Shown here: in pieces, positions 51,878-62,024 of the stretch
Layout of the letters: every line of letters begins with the position of its first letter
How positions within the stretch are numbered: the stretch's first letter is position 1
Translations under genes and position numbers: made by a program
Notes under the pieces: model-generated
Seen by the model: only the letters and a program-made list of their open reading frames with translations
Databases searched by the model: none
What the model was told of the DNA's origin: nothing
DNA from: Lotus japonicus
Taxonomy: Eukaryota; Streptophyta; Magnoliopsida; Fabales; Fabaceae
Reading direction: 5' to 3'
Assembly (NCBI RefSeq): GCF_012489685.1
Contig: NC_080046.1
Coordinates: forward strand, 34,993,176 to 35,057,175
DNA length: 64,000 nt

Positions 51878-54769
51878 ATGGTGAGTCAAACCAGAAGAGC
51901 TACTGCAGATGCAACCCAGTTCCCTCACATGGTAGTTGGTCTAGCAACGGGTCAAAGGGGCCCTGAGAATCCGACACAAGATCAAGGTCAAGCTCAAGAG
52001 CAGATTATTCCAATTGCAGAACGGGGCTGTGCCGTTCATTGCGTTTATGCTCCTGAGGAACTTCAAGTCCTGGCAGAATGGAGATTCGACCTCGACAACC
52101 TGGCTACAAATGGGTATGATCTCCGTCCTGAAGTCCAAGTTCAAGGTTGGGGAAATTACTTCAACAGGCTTCGAGGACCGGTGTATGATAAACTGATCAA
52201 GGAATTCTGGAAGCACGCCGACTGCGATGATACTCAGGTGGTATCTCACATTCTTGGAAGAAAGATCATCATCACAGAGAAGTCTTTCGTGAATTTGCTG
52301 GGTGCAGACACTGCTTTTGGGTATCGTTTCCAATTCACGGAATCGAAGCTGAAACCCAAGACGAAGGATGAGATCAACAAGGCCCTGTACACCAATTACA
52401 AACCGGGCAAGACGAATTACAAGGTGATGGACCTTCATCCCAAGCTCAGGATCTGGCACAAAATTTTGCTCCACTGCATAAACCAGAGACCAAAGGGCAG
52501 TTCCCCAGACTACATCAACTTCAACCAGAAGGTGATGTTGTTCTTCATCCAAGACCAGAAGAAGATCTGCCTTCCCTACTTCCTGTTCTCCTACTTGAAG
52601 GAATGTATCCGGAAGTCTCGTACCACTGCCTCCATCAAGTCAGCGATCAAGTATATTCCCTTCGGGAGACTTTTGTCTGATCTCTTCATTGAGAGTGGCC
52701 TCATTCAAGATCTGATAAATGCTGGATGCACAGAGGATCTTACCACCATTGTCAGTGATGTCTTCACTGCAAATTCTCTAAAGAAGATGGGCCTAATCAA
52801 GAAGAAGATTGCTCCTTCCCATGAAGACACATCTTCTGAGATCAGAAGTAGAAGGATGCCTCTGAATGACTACCCTCTGTGGACACAGGCAGACAATCCT
52901 GACGCCATTAGGTGCTATGTTGAAGACCTAAGGGCTCAAGGATTCGAAATTGATCTCGATGATTTCTTCAGCAGACTGCCGCCAGCTCCAGAGTTTCCTT
53001 CTCCTCCCAAGAAGAAAGTTCAGAGGAAGATGATCCTAGAAGAATCTTCTGAGGAATCAGATGTCCCTCTGATCAAAAAGAAGAAGGCTGGTCAATCCAA
53101 GAGAAAGCAAGATGAAACCAGCAAGCCTGATGATGGTGATGATGGTGATAATGAGGATGGTCCTCCTAAGAAGAAGAAGAAGCAGGTCCGAATCGTGGTG
53201 AAGCCTACTCGGGTGGAACCAGCTGCTGAAGTGATCAGAAGGATTGAAACTCCTGCCAGAGTGACAAGATCATCAGCACATTCAAGTAAGTCTGCAATTG
53301 CTTCTGATGATGATTTGAATTTATTTGATGCACTCCCCATATCTGCCATGCTCAAACACTCTTCAAATCCCCTCACTCCTATTCCTGAATCCCAACCAGC
53401 TGCACAAACCACCTCTCCACCACGTTCCCCAAGGTCTTCGTTCTTTCAACCTTCCCCTACTGAAGCACCTCTCTGGAATTTGCTCCAGAACCAACCCTCT
53501 AGGTCAGAAGAACCAACCTCTCCCATTACCATCCCGTACAACCCATTAACTTCTGAACCCATCATTCATGAACAACCAGAGCCTACCCAAACAGAACCTG
53601 GACCCAGAACCTCTGATCACTCTGTCCCAAGAGCATCAGAACGACTGGCTCTCAGACCCACGGATACAGACTCTTCCACAGCCCTTACACCTGTATCCTT
53701 CCCTATCAATGTTGCTGACTCTTCTCCCTCCAATAACTCTGAATCCATTAGAAAATTCATGGAGGTCAGAAAAGAAAAAGTGTCTACCTTAGAAGAGTAT
53801 TATCTCACTTGTCCAAGCCCTAGGAGATATCCTGGCCCTAGACCTGAACGTCTAGTTGACCCAGATGAACCAATCTTGGCCAATCCTTTACATGAGGCAG
53901 ACCCTTTGGCTCAACAAGCTCACCCTGCCCCAGACCAACAAGAGCCTATTCAACCAGGACCTGAACCAGAACAATCTGTGTCTAACCAATCCTCGGTTAG
54001 ATCACCCCATCCTCTGGTTGAAACTTCAGAACCTCACCTTGGAACCTCTGAACCCAATGCTCAAATGTTTAACATTGGCTCTCCACAAGGTGCCTCTGAA
54101 GCTCACAGCAGCAATCACCCAGCCTCTCCTGAAACCAACCTCTCCATAATTCCTTACACTCACCTCCGACCCACATCTCTCTCTGAGTGCATCAATATTT
54201 TCTATCATGAAGCCTCTTTGATGCTACGCAATGTGCACGGTCAGACTGACCTAAGTGAGAATTCTGAACATGTGGCTGATGAGTGGAACAATCTGGGCAC
54301 TTGGCTAGTGGCTCAAGTTCCAACTATGATGCAGCTCCTGCATGCAGAAGGAAGTCAGAGGATTGAGGCTGCAAAGCAAAGGTTTGCTCGAAGGGTGGCT
54401 CTTCATGAACAAGAACAGAGACATAAGCTTCTTGAAGCTATTGAAGAAGCTCAGAGAAAGAAAGAACAAGCAGAAGAAGCTGCACGTCAAGCAGCAGCTC
54501 AAGCTGAACAAGCCAGATTAGAGGCAGAACGACTTGAGGCTGAGGCTGAAGCCCTTAGATGCCAAGCACTTGCACCAGTAGTGTTTACTTCTGCTGCTTC
54601 TGCTTCCATTCCAGCTCCTCAATCTGCTCAGAATGTTCCTTCCGGTTCTACTCAGTCAAGCTCGTCCAGACTCGACATCATGGAACAGCGTCTTGACACT
54701 CATGAATCCATGCTAATTGAAATGAAGCACATGATGATGGAACTTCTGCGTCGAACTGATAAACCCTAG
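51878..54769 (+). CDS. Sirevirus extra ORF3, intact 963-codon protein of unknown function
   Basis: ATG start (MVSQTRRATADATQF) and a fully open frame. Residues about 45-330 form a conserved globular domain (EELQVLAEWRFDLDN, FWKHADCDDTQVVSHILGRK, SSPDYINFNQKVMLFF, KYIPFGRLLSDLF) resembling the 'putative plant transposon protein' family. Residues about 375-440 are strongly charged with basic clusters such as PPKKKKKQ that could act as nuclear localisation signals. About 460-750 is a Pro/Ser/Thr/Glu-rich low-complexity region. About 765-825 is conserved (NVHGQTDLSE), and 828-900 is an Ala/Glu/Arg-rich coiled coil. No signal peptide or membrane segment is seen, so it does not look like an envelope protein, though it sits where Sireviruses carry an env-like ORF. 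The old copy shows the same layout. Confidence 0.88.
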   Translation: MVSQTRRATADATQFPHMVVGLATGQRGPENPTQDQGQAQEQIIPIAERGCAVHCVYAPEELQVLAEWRFDLDNLATNGYDLRPEVQVQGWGNYFNRLRGPVYDKLIKEFWKHADCDDTQVVSHILGRKIIITEKSFVNLLGADTAFGYRFQFTESKLKPKTKDEINKALYTNYKPGKTNYKVMDLHPKLRIWHKILLHCINQRPKGSSPDYINFNQKVMLFFIQDQKKICLPYFLFSYLKECIRKSRTTASIKSAIKYIPFGRLLSDLFIESGLIQDLINAGCTEDLTTIVSDVFTANSLKKMGLIKKKIAPSHEDTSSEIRSRRMPLNDYPLWTQADNPDAIRCYVEDLRAQGFEIDLDDFFSRLPPAPEFPSPPKKKVQRKMILEESSEESDVPLIKKKKAGQSKRKQDETSKPDDGDDGDNEDGPPKKKKKQVRIVVKPTRVEPAAEVIRRIETPARVTRSSAHSSKSAIASDDDLNLFDALPISAMLKHSSNPLTPIPESQPAAQTTSPPRSPRSSFFQPSPTEAPLWNLLQNQPSRSEEPTSPITIPYNPLTSEPIIHEQPEPTQTEPGPRTSDHSVPRASERLALRPTDTDSSTALTPVSFPINVADSSPSNNSESIRKFMEVRKEKVSTLEEYYLTCPSPRRYPGPRPERLVDPDEPILANPLHEADPLAQQAHPAPDQQEPIQPGPEPEQSVSNQSSVRSPHPLVETSEPHLGTSEPNAQMFNIGSPQGASEAHSSNHPASPETNLSIIPYTHLRPTSLSECINIFYHEASLMLRNVHGQTDLSENSEHVADEWNNLGTWLVAQVPTMMQLLHAEGSQRIEAAKQRFARRVALHEQEQRHKLLEAIEEAQRKKEQAEEAARQAAAQAEQARLEAERLEAEAEALRCQALAPVVFTSAASASIPAPQSAQNVPSGSTQSSSSRLDIMEQRLDTHESMLIEMKHMMMELLRRTDKP

Positions 54770-54968
54770 TTTTAGGATCTCTTCGCTTTTCTTTTTCTTT
54801 AACGTTGTTTTATTTTTGTTAACTTCTGTTTCTTTTTATTTAATTATTCTACTTTGTTCGTTTGTGATTATCTATGCATATCTATATATATTTTTGTCAC
54901 ATGTGTTTGCAAAAATCTTTTTATTCATAATCTCTTTATGTTTACATCATACATTCTTTCCATAGAAT

Positions 54969-55113
54969 CTAGAATGGAGGATCCCTCCTCATTCTTCTGC
55001 ACTCCTGGCGCTGCTCTGACCTATCCTTTTCCAGACGCTCCAGTACATGCTGGATGTTGTTGAGCCTGTCTTTTAGCTCATCCCTCTTCTAGTGCTACGA
55101 TGTATGATGCCAT
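54969..55113 (-). pseudogene. Antisense ORF downstream of ORF3, shortened copy
   Basis: Minus-strand ATG at 55113 opens MASYIVALEEG and then meets TGA. A shifted frame continues with DELKDRLNN and ends QECRRMRRDPPF at the stop 54969-54971. The homologue at 17171-17552 is longer by about 237 bp between these ends, so this copy carries an internal deletion and a frameshift. It shares the start, the charged C-terminal helix and the PPF terminus with the old copy. Confidence 0.45.
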
Positions 55114-55166
55114 TTTTTCCTTACTGAAAATTGTTCGAGTTGTGAAGCTTACCTCTCTCTCCCACT

Positions 55167-55177
55167 CTTTATATAGG
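55167..55177 (-). promoter_or_regulatory. TATA-like box of the antisense ORF, young copy
   Basis: Minus-strand CCTATATAAAG, 54 bp before the antisense ATG; counterpart of 17609-17619. Flanking text (GTTTCTCGAGAT and CCGGTGGTAAACGTTCTT on the plus strand) is conserved between the copies. Confidence 0.45.
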
Positions 55178-55346
55178 CTTCACTTTCTCTCTGAAAGTTA
55201 ATGCTCCTACAGTTTCTCGAGATAAAATTCTTGGTAACTGACCCTTCTCTTTACTCCCTTGACCGGTGGTAAACGTTCTTCTCTTGCATTAACTCTTCTA
55301 TTCATTTCGCCTAACTCTGGTTCTTGCATCGTTTTCATTTTCTTTA

Positions 55347-55401
55347 AACTTAGACCTTCTCTAAGGGGGAGTACCTTGTACTTCAAGCTAAGTTTTTCAC
55401 A
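55347..55401 (+). promoter_or_regulatory. Conserved Sirevirus 3' non-coding element, young copy
   Basis: The same 55-bp element as 17828-17882 with one difference; contains AAGGGGGAG, one of several polypurine-like motifs in this region. Confidence 0.6.
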
Positions 55402-55423
55402 CCCCAAGCTTTTTGCTTATGAC

Positions 55424-55435
55424 AAAAAGGGGGAG
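55424..55435 (+). other. Internal polypurine-like tract
   Basis: AAAAAGGGGGAG, the same core as the terminal tract at 55905. Related motifs are at 55363-55371 and 55745-55752. Multiplied polypurine tracts are a known Sirevirus trait. Confidence 0.6.
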
Positions 55436-55904
55436 TAACCCAGTTTTTGATGTGTAAGATGTGTTAGTGTGATTTATTTTTTCTCTTTTGGAGAATTTAA
55501 GAGTTCCACCTTCATGACCATAGATGTGTCACTGGGCAAATACAAGGAATACATTTCACTTCTTCTGAAGTGATTCTAAGTTGACTCTGATACCCAAGAC
55601 TCTGATACCTTGTCCGTGACTCTGATTACTTATGCGCTCTGATTACTCGATTTTCATCTATGTCATAAGTTTTTCACTCTGAACTCTTATATCATTTAGC
55701 TCAGAATCTAGACTTTACTAACGTTTTCATCAAGTATTAGATTCAGGGGGAGCTAAGCTCAGAATCAAGCAGTGACTTGAATTCAGAATGAGCAAGATAA
55801 ACTATTCACATCAGGATAAGTCTTATTCTATATCTCTAAACTCTGAGTGAATTCAGTTTAATGTTTAAGAATTGTTCATCAAAAATCTTAGTTTTGTCAT
55901 CATC

Positions 55905-55917
55905 AAAAAGGGGGAGA
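55905..55917 (+). other. Terminal polypurine tract of the Sirevirus
   Basis: AAAAAGGGGGAGA one base before the 3' LTR; the plus-strand primer site. Confidence 0.85.
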
Positions 55918-55918
55918 T

Positions 55919-57130
55919 TGTAAGATCAAGTTTTGATCTAGTAGTACAACTCTATGTTTTGACGATTACATGTTAACCTTTTTGATATGAATAATTGTGG
56001 TACTCTAACGTGTTTTTCTGAGTGTGCTATTTACAGGCTCTGACCTCAACTCAATCTCACACAAATCAGAAGCACTGTGTATAAAGAGCAACCCAAGCAA
56101 CGCTTTCGCATTCACCATGTTCAGTATGAACAGTGGAAAAGCTTCAGAAGTTCTGAAGTTATACAAACTCTGATGTGGACTCAGTCACTAGAAGTTCTGA
56201 AGATCCAGAAAGTCTGATAACCAAGAAACACTAAAGGCTCAGATATTCTGATGGTGTAGAAGACTCTAAAGATCCAGAAGCTGATTAGTGAAATTCTGTT
56301 GTCCAGAAGCAAGATACTCTGAAGACCATGTTCTTCCCTCTGAGTTCAGAATCAGAAGAAACAATGGTCAGAGGATCTGGGCTTTCCCTCTGACTCTGAT
56401 CAACCGGCTTCACAAGTTCCAATATGAAGCATTCCCCTGATCAGAAGTCTCCTAGGTTTAAAGGTCAAGTCGCTATCCAAGTACAAAAGCAACTGTACCT
56501 TCCTGACGACCTACCTAACAGTCTCAGACACAGCAGAAGCTGGATTTTCCAGAACTGCCCTCCAACGGTAGCATTTTCCATGCAACGCTCAACCCTAATC
56601 CTTGGAGTATATAAAGAGGCTGAAGACTGAAAAAAGCGGCTAGAAGCATTCACATACGCGCAAGACAAACTTAAATTCTTCTAAGCTTTCTTTCATCTGA
56701 AATTCATTGAGTTTACTATTAGCTTTTTAGAAGCAAATCTCTTGTAAACAATTCTTTGATAAACAGTTTGTTTAGTTCCTTTAGGAGATCAAGGCTGATC
56801 GGATCCTAGAGAAGACTAAGAGAGTGAATCTTAGTGTGAGCTAAGTCAGTGTAATTGTTAGTCACTTGTAGGTTTCAAGTGCAGTTGTAACTCTTATCTG
56901 ATTAGTGGATTGCCTTCATTCTAAGAAGGAAGAAATCACCTTAACGGGTGGACTGGAGTAGCTTGAGTGATTTATCAAGTGAACCAGGATAAAATCCTTG
57001 TGTGCTTTTCTATCTCTTATCTTTAGCACTTAAGTTCTCGAAAGATTTGTCAAAATCTTTAAGGTGGAAGTTTTATACTGAAAACGTTATTCAAACCCCC
57101 CCCCCCTTTCTACCGTTTTTCATACCTTCA
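55919..57130 (+). mobile_element. Sirevirus LTR shared by two tandem copies, 1,212 bp
   Basis: It is the 3' LTR of the element starting at 34942 and at the same time the 5' LTR of a second internal region, since a primer-binding site and gag follow directly. TATA at 56608. Differs from 34942-36151 at about a dozen sites plus a longer C run (11 against 9). Confidence 0.93.
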
Positions 57131-57132
57131 AT

Positions 57133-57144
57133 TGGTATCAGAGC
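57133..57144 (+). other. Primer-binding site (initiator tRNA-Met), Sirevirus copy 2
   Basis: TGGTATCAGAGC two bases after the shared LTR, in the same context as at 36154. Confidence 0.9.
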
Positions 57145-57202
57145 GCAAGTTCTGATTACCACACCTAACAGTGTTCAGTGATCCAGGCCGGTGTGAAAAA
57201 CA

Positions 57203-57885
57203 ATGGCTGCCACCACCAGTGAAACTCAAAGAGATGGTTACAATGCAAAGCCTCCTATGTTCGACGGTCAAAGGTTCGAATATTGGAAAGATAGACTGGA
57301 AAGTTTCTTTCTGGGTTTCGATGCAGATCTCTGGGATATTATTGTGGATGGCTACGAGCGTCCAGTTGATGCAGATGGCAAGAAGATCCCAAGGTCAGAG
57401 ATGACTGCAGATCAAAAGAAGCTGTACTCACAACATCACAAAGCAAGAGCAATTCTTCTAAGTGCTATTTCCTATGAAGAGTACCAGAAGATTACAGATC
57501 GTGAGTTTGCGAAAGGCATTTTCGAATCTCTGAAGATGTCTCATGAAGGAAACAAGAAAGTCAAAGAATCAAAGGCATTGTCTTTGATCCAAAAGTATGA
57601 ATCCTTCATCATGGAGCCAAATGAGTCCATTGAAGAAATGTTCTCCAGATTTCAGTTGCTTGTAGCTGGCATACGACCTCTCAACAAGAGCTACACAACA
57701 AAAGATCATGTCATAAGGGTCATCAGGTGTCTTCCTGAAAGTTGGATGCCTTTGGTGACTTCAATAGAGCTCACGAGAGACGTTGAGAATATGAGTTTAG
57801 AAGAACTCATCAGCATTTTGAAATGTCATGAGCTGAAGCGCTCAGAGATGCAAGATCTGAGGAAAAAGTCCATAGCCTTGAAGTC
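57203..57885 (+). CDS. Sirevirus copy 2 gag, N-terminal part (interrupted by Tekay C)
   Basis: Starts at ATG with the same MAATTSETQRDGYNAKPPMF and is nearly identical to copy 1, with only a few base differences over about 680 bp. It is interrupted after about residue 227 (KKSIALKS) by the LTR of Tekay C. The part after the insertion, including the zinc knuckle, should lie beyond the window. Open codons after 57885 belong to the Tekay LTR. Confidence 0.9.
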
Positions 57886-58603
57886 TGTAAGACCCAAGAT
57901 TTTAAGCTTAGGATCAGTGGAAGAGATTTCCATTTACGATTAGGGTTGATGTATTGTGAAGGGAAACCTGAACTAGAGTTTACCAAATGAAATAAATTTA
58001 TGAAGGAGAAAGTTCAGGAAAAGCCAAAGGATCGTATCGAAGTCGATAAAAGTTATAGCACGATCGTTATACGCTTAAACCTAGGTCAGAAACCCTAGTA
58101 TATAGCTAATTTTCATTTATAGGCACGACGGAAGTTAATTCCAAAAATCTTCAGAGAAATGTTAGAACTTCTCTTTTTCCATATATCACAATCGCTTCGA
58201 GGCGAAACTCTAGGATCTACGAACGTCCGATTCCAATCATCGGAAGTTTGCCGAAACCGAAACCCTGGTATTTCAAAACCCTAGAATCACCCGACTATGG
58301 GGACTTTATCTATTCAGAGCTTCAAATGAATATTCTACACGCGTACACCCATTTCTCTTGATGATTTCAATGTTTCTTCAGAAGGAAGTTTTCCATTCCG
58401 ACATTCGATGCAAAAAGCAACTTATCGGGTAAAATAGTTTTACACCGACTTTGCACCGACTTTGCATTAGTTGCCAAAAATACAAGGAGACATCTTCTTA
58501 GCTTAGGAATTCCTTTGCCATAACCTATCTTAGAATTCATGGAGAATGATGCCGGAAAAATCAGATTCGCGAAATTTTCATTTTCCCGCGAATTACCATT
58601 TTC

Positions 58604-58612
58604 TATATATAG
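58604..58612 (+). promoter_or_regulatory. TATA box of Tekay C LTR
   Basis: TATATATAG, aligned with the boxes of element B. Confidence 0.7.
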
Positions 58613-60189
58613 CAAGCAAGTGAGAAAAAAAACACAAAACTCCTCCATTTTCCCTCTCAAGGCCGCGAGTTCATCAAGGAAGAAGGAGAAGAAGATTTTG
58701 TTCAATTCTTGCTTGATCGTTGATCAATCAGTTGCTACTTCAAGGCTTCGAGGTATAGTCGCTAATCCTTACCTCTGATCGCTTTTTCCATAGCTTTTCT
58801 GTAGAGTTTTCTGAGTGGATAGTTTATGGGTTTTTGCAAAACTATCCTGAATCTTTCATTTCTGATTCTAAACCTCTTCTATATGTGCCCAAGATCACTT
58901 CTGCCGGATTAGATTTTCCGTTATGTCGCCGGAATTCCGCCGGAATCAATTTGAACCTAAAATACCCATTTTTGGAGTTTTTGAGGTAAAGCTTCAACCT
59001 TTAGGCTAAAAACTATCGCCTTAGCTTAGTGTTAGTAGGATTAGTTGTCATAAACGTCGTTAGTAACGTCCCTGCAAAATTTGGTTTTTGGGATTTCAGT
59101 TTTGAAATTTCTAAGTTAAAAATCATGACCAAAATACCCCTGCGACAGTTTTCGATCCGATAATTTTTCCGAGTTCAGAATACCCTTAGTTACGGCTAAT
59201 GATAGCATAGGAACCAAGTTTGATCGAAGAAAAATCGAGCCCCATAATTACCTAAAGTGGCCGAGCCCTATTAGGGGGGTGGAGGAAAATTTCCTTTTCC
59301 GAAAACTTGTCTTTCGCGCTAGATTATCGTACCTTAGAGTATAGATTACTTCGTGTAACCTTAGTAAGTATCGATAGCTTAGTTCTCGATAGATTCTGAT
59401 AGTATTTCTGTGACTTTGCTTCAAAGGAACTTTTGAGGAATTTCCTGAGGAGCAACGCTTTGCTTGTGAGGAAGAGTTAGAAGATAATCCTGGAGAATCT
59501 GCAGGTGAGGGCTTCTCACTGAATCTCTAGTTAATGCTTAGGGTCGATGTTTCGACATTGTTTACTGTTTATGCACTGGAATTGTGTGTGATTGGAAAAT
59601 GTTTTCTGAGGCTTCGGCTGACAATGTAGATGATTCATCTACTGAATGTTTTTGAGATTGTCTTACATGCTATGTGCTATGTGGGTAATCTAGGATGTGT
59701 GGTGCATGCTTTATATGCTAAGTTCTAAGTGTTTATGATGCGATTTATTGATATATGACATGTTGTTGATTGTGATGATTTAAATATGCTCTGTACTGGA
59801 ATCTGAGATTCTGAATGGTGAGAATAGCGGGCAGGTCATGCCGATTTTATTTTGAGAGTTTTGAGAAAGTTTGATAGGACGAACGAGGTTCGGGCCTTAA
59901 TTTTGTTTAGTGGATCGAGACATCCTCTGGAAGCGACTTGGGATTGGGAGATCCTGCAAATGTATAAGACTTGCGATAAGACGAAATGGAATCTATTTTA
60001 TAAAGAAAATTCATAAGACCTTAAATAACCTCAAAATCTTTAAGTAATGATAACAACCTCGAAGGAAGGCATTGGAAGTCAAATCATAGTTTTGGAAAAA
60101 CGAGGAGTGTCGTCGGATCCAAGTGTTCAGGAGTTTGGTAAGTTCTGAGTATGTTGGTAATCCTTCGCTCGTTGAGCAGTTTGTTAGCC

Positions 60190-60470
60190 ATCCAAGGGAT
60201 GAGCCGAGAAGCTTCACTAAGGCGTGAGACCTTGTGAATGCGTGATACTCCACTGAGGCGTGAGACCTTGTGGAAAGCATGGACCTTCACTGAGGCGTGA
60301 GACCTCGTGAACAGCATGAAGCTTCACTGAGGCGTGAGACCTTGTGAATGCGGGATACTCCACTGAGGCGTGAGACCTTGTGGAAAGCATGGAACTCCAC
60401 TGAGGCGTGAGACCTTGTGAGAGCATGAAACTTCACTGAAGCGTGAGACTTCGTGAGAGCATTGATGACC
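60190..60470. repeat. 36-37-bp minisatellite in Tekay C LTR, about seven copies
   Basis: Units centre on CACTGAGGCGTGAGACCTTGTG; GTGAGAC starts at 60224, 60260, 60297 and onward. Unrelated in sequence to the 26-bp minisatellite that occupies the same LTR position in element B. Confidence 0.9.
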
Positions 60471-61814
60471 CGAAGAGTCATCGTGAGTGGTTGCACTCAT
60501 TTTATGATTATTGTATTTTGTCGCAGAATCGACTTTACCTTAGGGTAAGCTTTTAGAAACTTTAATTTACCTAGAACACGTGGCGACGTGTCGAGTGAGA
60601 TCGGAGACGTTGGTTGACTAATCATCCTGCATTCATGCAACATTAATGGGGTATTAACACAGGACGTACTCTGGACCTCGTCGGATTCCAAAATGGTCAT
60701 AAGACCCGGATTTCCGTGAAAGAGCGTTTGTAAACGTCTCTTGTAGCAGACCGAAATGGCAGACCTACGGGTTACGGCTGATCTGACTACCTTTGTGTGG
60801 TGTAAGAGGCACGCGGGCCGAAATGGCACCACCGTGGCTGGTGAAGGGCTGATCCGTTGATGTCCATCCGTTCCGGATTGCATATTGGTTGACTGGGTTA
60901 ACCTGCATATCATTTCATGCAACATGCATACTGACATAGTTGATGAGTGTGGTTGATACTTGTTAGTTCTACTTGATGCATGTTAACTGTGATTTACAGT
61001 CGTTATATTCTTTGTGGAAATATGCAACCCTAGGATGTTATCCCTAGTTATAAGCCTAAGTGGCTATTATCTTATTTATATCTATTGGTGCTATTATTTA
61101 CATAATTCTTTGGAGTTGACCCTCGCGTCTTCTGTGTGTGCTTTGGCGGACAAACGCCCTTTGTCAGATGTCTTTGGCGGGCTGGTTCATGACGGTTCAC
61201 CCTTCGGGGGAAACTAGAGTGGAGATGCTGGAACAGGAGCGCATCGCGGTAGCGAGAGGAGGACGGATGGGGTACATAGACTAGGTCGTTCTGGATTCAG
61301 ATTCGGGCGACGATCATGCTAGCATGTAGGTTCAGTGCTGGTGTGAGCTCCTCGAGATGGGATTAGTGTAGGAGTAGAGTCTGAGCTCTGAACATCATTT
61401 GTTTTCTTTGGGGACAGGGTAGTTTCCCACCTATAGCTTTTTGTGTGGTTCTTTACGAGAATCACAGAGAGTTGGTTGGACTTAGGAGGTCTTGCTTCAG
61501 GCCGATGGGCCAGCTTGTTCTCAATTTTGAGGGATGGTGTTGCGAACACTTGACCCTTCTTGTGGATTGTACCTTTTGCCTTCGGGCGTTACACTTTTCT
61601 TTCCGTCACTGGAGGTTTACTCGTGACGAGGTTACTACTACAGCGGGGGCTGTTTATATATTGTATATTAGTTCTGATTATTGTTATTGTTGGGTTTTAT
61701 TTAATTCAGTCTTGTCTTAGTAATTATCGAAAAAAAAAAAATATTCACGTTTTTCCGCATTAAGTTTACTTTTGGTTACTAAAGTGACACCACCGAAATC
61801 GGGGTGTTACATTG

Positions 61815-61826
61815 TGGTATCAGAGC
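61815..61826 (+). other. Primer-binding site (initiator tRNA-Met), element C
   Basis: TGGTATCAGAGC three bases after the LTR. Confidence 0.9.
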
Positions 61827-62024
61827 CTGGTTGAGTCTTTCGGGAGTGGTTGGGGAATAGGTCTTCTGTGCTAGGTTGTGTGACTCTGCAAAGAGTGAAA
61901 ATTGATTGTCTGCAAGCGATTTTTCGCTTAAAAATTGATTGAAGTTATTGCTTAATCATATTGTATAGTTATACTAGATGCTATCTTATGATGAGTACTA
62001 ACTGTTTGTTTAACTTAACAGAAC

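Larger units (their letters stand above)
34942..57130 (+). mobile_element. Sirevirus-like Ty1/copia element, complete LTR to LTR, with Tekay B nested in gag
   Basis: 5' LTR 34942-36151, primer-binding site, gag 36224 onward interrupted by Tekay B (37404-48418), protease and integrase to about 50150, RT and RNase H 50152-51433, extra ORF3 51878-54769, multiple polypurine tracts, 3' LTR 55919-57130. Without the nested element it is about 11.2 kb. It sits inside the Tat RNase H; the 5 bp before it are ATGGT. After the 3' LTR a second internal region starts instead of Tat sequence, so this element is the first of a tandem pair. The LTRs differ at roughly a dozen positions by eye (about 1 percent). 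Confidence 0.92.
57886..61811 (+). mobile_element. 5' LTR of Tekay element C, 3,926 bp
   Basis: TGTAAGACCC to GGGGTGTTACA. Collinear with the B LTR except for scattered substitutions and a different minisatellite at 60190-60470. TATA box at 58604. Carries the GTGGCCGAG motif with a shorter, broken G run (GGGGGGTGG near 59275). Confidence 0.92.

Noticed and set aside
60011..60496. Minus-strand frames with repeated TRSHASVE text
   Set aside because: Translation of the 36-bp minisatellite of the Tekay C LTR.
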